Origin: Fonsecaea monophora
Taxonomy: Eukaryota > Ascomycota > Eurotiomycetes > Chaetothyriales > Herpotrichiellaceae
DNA: 64,000 nucleotides
NCBI RefSeq assembly: GCF_001642475.1
Contig: NW_019173960.1
Span: forward strand, 186,001 to 250,000
Direction of reading: 5' to 3'
Within the stretch, counting starts at the first letter, position 1. Each line of letters starts with the position of its first letter. This document shows, piece after piece, positions 19,727 to 28,598 of the stretch. Both the position numbers and the translations under genes were made by a program. The notes beneath the pieces were generated by a model. The model searched no databases. It was given only the letters and a program-made list of their open reading frames with translations, and had not been told where the DNA came from.

Positions 19727-22336
19727 TTATTGTCCTGCCTCCGCGGACAACCAGTCCAAAGCAGTCAAATCCATCGAATCTGCAAAATTCAAAAGCTGCT
19801 CCGCCGTGATCCCATCCTGCCAAGTCAATTCGTCCATGGGAAAGTCATTACTGCTTGGCTGAGAGGAGGCGGTGTAGGGTGGTGGCGCAATCGATACCAG
19901 TGACGGCTGAGCTGTAGCACAGGCGCGAGGGTGGCGGTCATCAAACCCCAGAGAACCACGAAGACTTGGGTGGCGTGTAAAGATGACAGGTTGGTTCTCC
20001 TCGTTGGAGGAAAGTCTATTGAGGATGTTTTCCAGCTGTTGAAGCTCGGATTTGATCATCCTAGCGACTCTGTTGCCGCGAGATATCATCTCATCGAAAA
20101 CTGCATGTGCGCGCTGTAACCAGGGGGAGCAGTCCTTGAGCAAAGATGGATCTACTGTTGCTGCCATCAATAGTGCTATTGCTGATGTGAATGCGGCGTC
20201 AAGGTCAAACGGAAGGAAGCTTTCTATAACATTTTGTCAGCCGACCAAGTTATTATAGTGTTTGTTAGCACACTGACCGAGGAGACTGTGATCTTGTAGA
20301 GCAGAGAGGATCGTGATCATCTGTTGAGCCGACTCAATGCACATTTGTAGTAAAGTCCGCACGCTTCCTGATTGAAGCAACTCGACCAGATTTATGTTGG
20401 ATTGCCGGAGCTTCGATTCAAGAAATGTATATAGAATCGGCCTCGTCGTAAGCACAATGCACTTGTCCATTGTCAGAATTTCCAGAGAATTCAGTGAGCT
20501 CATCCTGATAGACTTACCTGGTGGTACAGGAGGTGCAGATACGCCGAGAGCCTTGAGATGCTGGTCTTGGAGCTGTTACCCAGAACCTCGAAAGAGCCGT
20601 TCAGTTGGTCGGTAACATTCGCAACACTTTTCAGGGCGTCTTTGGTGATGGTCAGGAAGCGTTTGTCTAGCCGCCCTTCGGCTCCGTACACAGCTGGTCA
20701 TTGTCAGCATCGCATACCGCAATCAATTTGGGTCCCACTCACTATTAAGTATTTGTGCCAAAACTCTGGAGAGATTTATCTGGATATTCATTGCCGTTGA
20801 TCTTTGAGGCTGGCCGGAGAAGGTGGGCAACTCTGCGGATATTGATTCGTCCGCGATTCCCATCGGTACACCCATGAGCGACGACATTTGACGATCCAGG
20901 ATATAGACTGTCCACCAGACTTTGCGACGCCTTTGTGACAAGTCACTGTCAACTTGTTGGCTCCGCATTTCTGTATGCATGCCATTCTCCAAAGCCGTAC
21001 GCAGGGCTTGACCGATCTGAGACGCGTCAGCATAATCGAGACGAATATTCAAGAGAAACGTACTATGCGATATGCGGCCCCACGGAAATCGAGGCATTGC
21101 AAATAAAGAGCGGCACAGCAGAGGACTTGTATCGCTTCGATGGGATCAGCACTGTAGAATGCAAGATCCGGCATCAGCTTCATCGCGTAGACGAAGAGCT
21201 CAGCCCCCGGAGGTTTGCGACCCTTTTTGCTTTGCACCACAAATGCCTTCCCAAAGGCGAGGATCAGAAGATATTGGATGAACCAGAGACTGGAGGGGAC
21301 TTGGTTGGGGTTTTCGTGAAATTGAGAGAATTGTTGCATAAACTTGTCTTCCTCAAAGAGATGGAAGAGTTGCCCGCAGTGGAACTTGACCGCATTGATC
21401 AGGTACATTGCGAAATCTGCGGACGGAAGGGCAGGAGCCTCGGACGGGGACTCGGGCGAAGTGTTTCTCTTCCCATCCCACCCTAGATCGTAGGACTTGC
21501 CCTCGAAGAGCAAGTTGTCTGGAGGGAGAGGTGCCCGCATCACTCTCTCGTGGGTCATTGCAAGGACTCTTCGCCCAAAGGACCAGTTGGACGATGTCCC
21601 TAAATAGACTGAGGGAAAGTGCTCAGTAAGTCAAGTCGCAGCCTGGCAACACGATATAGAACTTACTGGGTCTGCCACTTGTGTCGGCAAAGTAGCTGGG
21701 AAAACCAAGCGCAAGGGGATTCATGAGTGACGCCCCTGGGGAACTCCGAAGAGATTGAGGGTTGTCTTGTGATCTGGGTAGTGACTGAGCATATGAGATG
21801 TCTGGTTGGTCTAAATTGATCTGATTATGTTCAACAGCGCTACTGCTTTTGGGGTCGTCGTCCTCGGTTTCGTCGTTCTCGTCTTGTAGTGGTCAGGACA
21901 AGGTGATACGCAACAAGCACCGCAATGCTTACCTAGTTCCAATGTCTCATCAGGGGTTCCTTGTTCGTCTGGCGCAGCTGTGGCAGCGGTGGTCCCTCGG
22001 CTTTGTTGCTCAAACGAAGCCACACGTTTCTCGAGGTCGTTGATGTAACTGTAAGGCTTTAGCTAAAGGGACAAGTCGTAAAGCACCAGCGCCAACTGAC
22101 CCTCTTGTCACCAGAATCTTTTGCGCGTGGTCATCAAAATGGCATGTCAACTTCCTCTTGGCACAAGCTTCACAAGGACGGGACCCGGTGCACCTGATCT
22201 TCTGGCGACGACAGCGTCGACAACTTTCGAGACAAGAGGTCAGCACTCTGCAAGAGGTCTGGGGGCGAAGAACCACTTACGCTTTGGGCGCACGTTTCTT
22301 TGAGCTGCCCTGGTTCTCTGCCTCAATGAGCTCCAT
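19727..22336 (-). CDS. Zn2Cys6 transcription factor with fungal_trans domain, probable cluster regulator
   Basis: Nuclear binuclear-zinc-cluster regulator. Exons (complement) 22336-22281, 22223-22101, 22048-21933, 21882-21667, 21608-21064, 21016-20743, 20693-20518, 20461-20278, 20223-19727; all eight introns are GT...AG and in phase, giving 728 residues. The zinc cluster starts at about residue 20 with the six-Cys pattern C-x2-C-x6-C-x5-C-x2-C-x6-C (CRRCRRQKIRC...CEACAKRKLTC). It is followed by a short coiled coil (YINDLEKRVASFEQQ) and an acidic linker. The middle-homology domain contains RKVWWTVYILDRQMSSLMG, typical of fungal_trans. It is transcribed away from P5CDH across a 1-kb promoter carrying three CGG-N8-CCG sites. 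This genomic position and the recurring site make it the likely activator of the whole cluster, comparable in role to A. nidulans PrnA. That is inference. Confidence 0.93.
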
Positions 22337-22916
22337 AACTGTCGAGTGATGGAAGACTTCTAGAATCCCGGTAATGCCTGCCGCTTTCTTCGGCGAGGCG
22401 GAGGTGATAAATGAGCTTTGGTGACGAGTTGAGTATATGGAACGGCGAGCAACATTCGGGCCGGTCGAGCGGGGTATGATAGAAGTCGGGACAGTTCCCG
22501 ATGTTGTATGGGAGGCTGATACGACTAGCCAGATGAGGAAAAAGGACCCGTCTATCATCAAGTCCCACTTTGGACTTCATCACCATCTTCCAATATGCAA
22601 CCCTTGAGACAGGGTCTAGACGAGATCATCACGGTAATCCCCCATCGCGTCTTGACGCTCAGCTTTCACATGTGAAATATATGCCACATAAACACCATGA
22701 CTGCTATTGTCATTGAAGGAGAAGTACATTCCCGAAGCCAACCTAACGAGAGAGGCTCTGTCCCAGTTCGAGATTCCCTTTTCCCCCAGCATGGCAGTAT
22801 GATTAACACATAATAACATATCTAAAACGTAGAACTGGGGATCCGGGGCACTCCAGAAACAACGTACAAGGTATGTCCTGGCGCCCTTCGAGCCTTGTTC
22901 CAAGGCGTTGCGGAAA

Positions 22917-22950
22917 TATCGGAACGGCTGCCGTAGCGGCCGTTCCGATA
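22917..22950. repeat. Inverted repeat, 12-bp perfect arms, containing a CGG-N8-CCG site
   Basis: TATCGGAACGGC, a 10-nt spacer, then its exact reverse complement GCCGTTCCGATA. The left arm and spacer contain CGG-AACGGCTG-CCG (22920-22933). The site lies 410 bp from the P5CDH ATG and 584 bp from the regulator ATG. The structure offers several stacked CGG/CCG half sites and could bind more than one dimer. Confidence 0.7.
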
Positions 22951-22979
22951 GGGCTCTATCGAGTTCCACTGCTGCATTC

Positions 22980-22995
22980 CCGGTAGACCTACCGG
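22980..22995. promoter_or_regulatory. Palindrome CCGGTAG-AC-CTACCGG with CGG-N8-CCG core
   Basis: Perfect 7-bp arms around a 2-nt centre. It contains CGG-TAGACCTA-CCG (22981-22994), 349 bp upstream of P5CDH. It is also a CCGG-N8-CCGG element, close to the CCGG-N6/7-CCGG sites I recall for the A. nidulans proline regulator PrnA (from memory, to be checked). Confidence 0.65.
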
Positions 22996-23148
22996 CGCCT
23001 CAAGGCGCGTTTGACTGTCAGCCTCTACCCAAATTCTTTTCCCACTTTCTCAGAGCTGATTGATGGACGGTAGCGCTCTGTCTCCGAGTGAAACGGCGCT
23101 CGGCGATCAGCAGGGGAGCAATGGACTTCCGATGCCCTGCACACGGCC

Positions 23149-23162
23149 CGGCCAGATGGCCG
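23149..23162. promoter_or_regulatory. CGG-N8-CCG palindrome proximal to P5CDH
   Basis: CGGCCA-GA-TGGCCG: a perfect 6-bp-arm palindrome with CGG and CCG eight bases apart, 181 bp upstream of the P5CDH start codon, the same distance range as in the other cluster promoters. Confidence 0.65.
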
Positions 23163-23342
23163 TCTGAAATTTGCGGGTGCAGGTTGCTGGGTTGAATATT
23201 TCCTCATTAGAATGAAACGTACATATTCTACTCTGTTTCCCCAGAAGATTCTCCTGTCACAGGTCACACCAAAAACATCTCTCCAACACAGCCGCATTTT
23301 CTACGACCTGGAATCGTCTTGACACTGGCTCCTTTCCACGAG

Positions 23343-25209
23343 ATGTTGACACGCGCAGTTCATCCGACTACTCCTTGTCGCCAGGCAGTTCTTAACCTCA
23401 GTCAAGCGCGCGTTTTAACCCCACGTGCATCCGTAAGGAGGAGGCTCCTCTCCACGGCTGGGGCCTACAAAACTCCCAAGCCATTCAATGAGCCAAATGT
23501 AAGGTTCATAATACCAACTACTGCTGCACCTTAGCTAACAGAAGGCTAGCTACACTACGCGCCATCATCCCCGGAGCGGGAGAAGTTGATTGTAGCAGTC
23601 CAAGAGTTGCGACAAAAGCTTCCAGTTCGTGTACCGTCAATAAGAAACGGACAAGACGAACCTGCCCAGCCGAGCTCATCTGATGCGGAGACATATATTC
23701 CATCGGAGATCTCATCAGTCTTTGCCAAATACACTCCGACAATAGAGGCGGAGGTATCAGCCGCCATCGAAGCGGCGCTCAAGGCCAAGACGGCATGGCA
23801 GAACACACCTTTTGTCGATCGGGCGGCCGTTTATCTCAGAGCAGCTGAACTGGTATCCGGAAAGTATCGATTCGAACTGATGGCAGCGACGATGCTTGGG
23901 CAAGGGAAAAACGCGTGGCAGGCAGAGATTGATGCAGCTGCCGAGCTGGCTGACTTTTTCCGTTTCAACGTCTCGTTCGCCGAAGAGATCTATTCCAGGC
24001 AACCTACGCTGAATGAGCGGGGGCAAGCAGGGTGAGTTGAGCCTCAACCAATTTGATATGTGCGAAAGGTCCACTGACGGACAATCTAGACGCACCGATT
24101 GGCGTCCTCTGGAAGGCTTTGTGTATGCCATTTCGCCGTTCAACTTCACAGCCATCGGCGGAAATCTCGTGTCTGGTCCGTCGCTCCTTGGCAACGTCGT
24201 CCTTTGGAAACCTTCTCCTTCCAACGTATACGCGAGCTACCTGGTATACAAGATTCTTCGCGAGGCTGGCCTCCCACCGAATGTTGTCCAGTTCGTTGGC
24301 GGCGACGCTGAGATGATCACCAGAGTGGCCCTTGCACACCCGGAACTGTCCGCCATCAATTTTACAGGATCTTCAGACGTGTTCCGGAGCCTGTATGGCA
24401 AGATAGCAGATGGCGTTAAGGAACGAAAATACCGTGACTTCCCACGGCTGGTGGCGGAGACCTCAGGCAAGAACTTTCACCTGGTTCACAACTCTGCCGA
24501 TATCAGTAATGCGGTGAAGCACACCATTCGTGCCTCTTTCGAGTACGCGGGCCAAAAGTGCTCTGCCTGCTCGCGAATCTACATCCCTGCCAGCCGTGCT
24601 GAGCAGTTCTTCTCCGAGATGAAAAAAGAGCTGAGGCAGGTCAGAGTGGGCCCACCCGAGGACTTTGAGAGCTTCACCGGTCCTGTCATAAACCAAGCAG
24701 CATTTGATAAGCTGACCAAGGTCATCGACGCTTCTAACCAAGACAGTCGGTTGGAGCTTGTGGTCGGTGGCAAGTACGACGGTAGCAAAGGTTACTTCAT
24801 TGAGCCCACCATTTACTCTGCGAAGGACGTTGATCATCCTCTCTTCGACCGAGAGCTCTTTGGTCCGATTCTGGTGGCCCACGTTTACCGCGACGAGGAC
24901 TTTGACTCACTCTTGACCAAGATCGATAAGCAAGGCGGCGGCTTCGCGTTGACTGGATCCATCTTTGCGACCGACACAGCGGCGATCCGGCAAGCGGAGG
25001 ATAGGCTTCGCTATGCTGCTGGGAACTTCTACGTCAACTGCAAGACGACTGGTGCTGTTATTGGCCAACAGTCTTTCGGGGGAGCACGAGGCAGCGGAAC
25101 CAATGACAAGGCTGGCAGTGCAAACATGTTGATGCGCTTCACGGCCCCGCGGACCCTGAAGGAGGAATATCATACCCTCGACACGGTACTCTATCCGAGC
25201 AACAGTTGA
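23343..25209 (+). CDS. Delta-1-pyrroline-5-carboxylate dehydrogenase (mitochondrial)
   Basis: NAD-dependent oxidation of P5C (glutamate semialdehyde) to glutamate; the same enzyme type converts 3-hydroxy-P5C to 4-hydroxyglutamate in hydroxyproline breakdown. Exons 23343-23498, 23550-24031, 24090-25209, all junctions in frame, 585 residues. The N-terminus (MLTRAVHPTTPCRQAVLNLS) continues with RASVRRRLLSTAG, a clear mitochondrial presequence. ALDH motifs: SPFNFTAIGGN, FTGSSDVF, VAETSGKN with the general-base Glu region, and AGQKCSACSR with the nucleophilic Cys (~369). Length matches fungal P5CDH (Put2/PrnC). It is transcribed divergently from the cluster regulator. Biosynthetic or generic P5CDH copies could exist elsewhere in the genome. 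Confidence 0.95.
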
Positions 25210-25676
25210 GATTTAGAAGATTAGTCGGGACGCAATAAAGGTGAAAACCTCGAGATTTGTACGAGGTACTTGTACATAGACACAAAGGTAATGACAGCGA
25301 CTAAACTGTTTTCGGTAAAGACTAAGTGCCAAGTACCTCGGGCGGACGAATTAGGTTTCAGACGAGGGTAGGAGCGGAAGAGGACCGTGTGTATCCGTCC
25401 CTGCCCACCCCTGCACTCGGCCTTCTCACCAGCACTCCGCCAATCCCGCCAATAACAAGCTGCCAATGCCTGGTCCCCCTTTGGACCTCGGATCCGGCAT
25501 TTTCTCGTTGCTCGACACAAGCTTCTCCGCTCTTTCACCAACTCCCCCTCCCTTTATTAAGGGAATTTGCTTTGAGCCAGCTACAGATTTGTTCAACCTG
25601 AGGGCAACACGAAGCTGCGCTAGGTTCCTACTTGGTAGTCTGTCTCTCATCCCCCTCCCCTCAAATTTTGGCAGCA
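25210..25676. other. Intergenic: P5CDH 3' flank, MMSDH promoter
   Basis: C/T-rich promoter. No CGG-N8-CCG site was found by eye; only an off-spacing CGG-N7-CCG at 25375-25387. This suggests the cluster's shared control stops at P5CDH. Confidence 0.5.
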
Positions 25677-27438
25677 ATGGCTGCTCGTCGGTCTCTCCTG
25701 CGCGCTGTCCCCGCATTGACAGCAAGACGAGCCACTGCACCAGCTGCGTCTCATTCCTCAACATCTCTCAGAATGTCGCCGAACGAGCAGATTGCCAGGC
25801 GCCGACTTCATGCGACTACGCGCCAACTCGCTGCCACCAGCACTGCCGTCGCCGACTATCCTACCTCTCACGAACAGATCACCAATATTGTCAATACACA
25901 CAACTTCATTGACAACCAATTCGTCCCCTCTGAAACCTCCCAATGGATCGACCTCCATGATCCTGCCACCAACAATCTCGTCACTCGAGTGCCTCAGTCC
26001 ACCGATGCCGAATTGAAGGCCGCTGTCGCCTCCGCAGAGAAAGCCTTCCCAGGATGGCGAGCGACATCCATCATAAGCAGGCAACAAATCATCTTCAAGT
26101 TGACCCATTTGATTCGCCAGAATATGGACCGACTGGCCGCCTCCATCACCCTCGAACAGGGCAAGACCTTTGCTGATGCCAAAGGTGATGTCCTTCGCGG
26201 TCTGCAAGTCTGTGAGACTGCCTGCGGCATCACCACTCAAATGACTGGTGAAGTCATTGAGGTGGCAAAAGATATGGAAACTCGTTCATATCGCGAACCC
26301 CTGGGCGTGGTGGCAGCCATCTGCCCCTTCAATTTCCCCGCCATGATCCCGTTGTGGAGCATTCCTCTCGCTACCGTGACTGGCAACTGCTTGATCCTGA
26401 AGCCCAGCGAGCGGGACCCTGGTGCTGCCATGATCCTCGCTGAGCTGTGCAAAGAAGCTGGATTCCCCGATGGCGTGGTCAACATTGTCCACGGTGCGGC
26501 CAAGACAGTCGACTTCATCATCGATGAACCAGCCATCAAGGCCATTTCCTTTGTTGGCTCGAACCGAGCTGGTGAATATATCTACACTCGTGGTAGCGCC
26601 CAGGGCAAGCGTGTCCAGGCCAACCTGGGTGCGAAGAACCATGCAGCGGTGCTTCCAGACTGCAACAAGAACCATGCACTGAATGCCATCGCTGGTGCGG
26701 CCTTTGGTGCTGCAGGCCAGCGGTGCATGGCCCTGAGCACGCTCGTAATGGTGGGTGAAACGAAAGAGTGGGTGCCAGAGCTGGCCGAACGTGCAAAGGC
26801 CCTCACCATCAATGGTGGATTCGAACCGGATGCCGATCTCGGCCCCTTGATCAGCCCACAGAGCAAGAAGCGAGTCGAGGATCTGATCCAGAGCGCGGTA
26901 GACGAGGGTGCAACCATCTTGCTTGATGGCAGAGGCCAATACCCGCCTAAATACCCCAATGGCAACTGGGTAAGTCAAACTTGCTGTTACCGTCCATCGA
27001 AGCGTTACTAATTCGTGTCAGGTTGGTCCAACCATCATTGCCAACGTCAAGCCGCACATGAAATGCTATACCGAAGAGATCTTTGGCCCCGTCCTTGTCT
27101 GTTTGAATGTTGACACGACTGAGGAAGCCATTAAGCTGATCAACTCCAACCCCTATGGCAATGGCGCCGCCGTCTTCACACGTTCCGGCCCCACCGCCTC
27201 TCTATTCCAGAAGGAACTTGAGGCGGGCCAGCTTGGAATCAACGTCCCTATTCCCGTGCCGCTCCCGATGTTCAGCTTCACCGGTAACAAGAAGAGCGTG
27301 GCAGGAACAGGCGTGGCAAACTTCTACGGCAAGGATGGCATCAGGTTCTACACCCAGTGGAAGACTGTGACAAGCCTGTGGAGAGCCGAGGATGCATTGG
27401 CGACAGAGAAGCAGGTCTCCATGCCGACACACTCGTAA
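25677..27438 (+). CDS. Methylmalonate-semialdehyde dehydrogenase (ALDH6, mitochondrial)
   Basis: CoA-acylating ALDH of valine and pyrimidine breakdown: (methyl)malonate semialdehyde to propionyl-/acetyl-CoA in the mitochondrial matrix. Exons 25677-26969 and 27022-27438 (52-nt GTAAGT intron), 569 residues. The frame begins further up at a TTG, but the first ATG is 25677 and gives an Arg/Ala-rich presequence (MAARRSLLRAVPALTARRAT). Motifs: CPFNFPAMIPLW, ISFVGSNRAGEYIY, NLGAKNHAAVLPD and the nucleophilic Cys in AGQRCMALST (~350). The acylating family replaces the usual general-base Glu here (NLGAKN), as seen. It is a neighbour of the imino-acid cluster but lacks its promoter motif. Confidence 0.94.
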
Positions 27439-28598
27439 AGAAGCTTGCGGTAGGGGGAAGTAAAGGAGGCGGGTCTGAGACCAAATTCGACCAGAATGGT
27501 AGTCGAAGTGGTTTGACACGGTGGTCACTGTAATTCGAAACAAACGGGGCAAGGGCTGAACAAATTGATTACCAGCACCGGGGCACAAAAGTTGCGGCAG
27601 GCCTTTCAGCGAGCAATAATGCGTGCGCAGGTCTCTTCTGGGAACTTCTGCAGAAGACTGTGACGGTCTTTGGGCGGATGCGAATGCGAAATGCGAACAT
27701 AACGAGAATGTCGCCTGGATTTTTTGATTTTCGCAAAAAGGAGGGAAACAAATACATTCGCCCAAATGCAGTCGGATGCTAGAGGGGATTCATTGTCTTT
27801 GAAGACACCCCAAGGACTCGGTAGACCTGTTCTTACACCCTATCTATATCTATCTGTGTGTTTGTGTATGGATGTATTTATGGACAGCCTTTTGTTACAC
27901 ACCTCTGACAAATCCAGTTTTCGTGTTCGAAGAGGTGAAGCGAACTATATATGCCCCAGGCGGGCGTTCTATTTGTAGATTGCGCGTCTGCTCTAGAATA
28001 TGGAATACGTATAAATACACTTGATCATTGAGTCTGACTCTGTGCTCTCTCTATGTCGGGTGCCATGCCTCTAGCAAATATACATGCGTGTCTCGACTCT
28101 CTGTTCCTTGCCAGAGAGCGGAGGTCATACACCCGCTCGGGCCAATGGCCAACTGGCTTTCTGTGTCAGAATTGCTGGGTTTTTGGGACGCGCAAAGGCG
28201 GTGCGCCTACGCCGCCTGACTTTCTCACCTACATGAATGCATGCCTTCATATCTCGCCATGCCCAAGACAAAGCCGTCTCCAGCATCTCCTCGGAGACTG
28301 TCAGTCTATGCCGCAGGTCTAGGCGCACGACCGAGGCTCGTATTGAGGAGCGATGTCAACCTATTTCCCCTTTTCTTTGGGAAGAATCCGATCGACAGTC
28401 ACTTGATGCGATGCTGAATGGATCCACCCCATCACTGGAAACTTGTCTCGAACACCGGAATTCGGGATTCGGGATTCAATATAGGCTGCTGTGGGTTACT
28501 CGGCTTTTCCGCGGTGTTTCAAGAGTGTCATGGGAAACGCGGTAGCTTGTGAAGACACTCGCTCCTTTGAAGTCTCGGGATTTGATCAATTCCACATC
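27439..28598. other. Intergenic: convergent 3' flanks
   Basis: About 1.2 kb between two convergent genes. All open frames are short and unrecognised. A small tandem of the unit GGGATTC occurs near 28460-28480. Confidence 0.5.

Larger units (their letters stand above)
22337..23342. other. Divergent promoter, regulator (left) / P5CDH (right), site-rich
   Basis: 1-kb control region with three CGG-N8-CCG sites, a 12-bp-arm inverted repeat (22917-22950), a 16-nt near-perfect palindrome (22980-22995) and a short hairpin GCGCC-TCAA-GGCGC (22995-23008). The frames at 22616-22969 and 23025-23297 on the minus strand have no recognisable features and would overlap these sites. Confidence 0.65.

Noticed and set aside
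22616..22969. 117-residue minus-strand frame in the regulator/P5CDH promoter
   Set aside because: No recognisable features, and it overlaps palindromic promoter sites; judged noncoding.
25375..25387. CGG-N7-CCG in the MMSDH promoter
   Set aside because: Spacing differs from the eight N8 sites; kept only as a contrast, not listed as a regulatory site.
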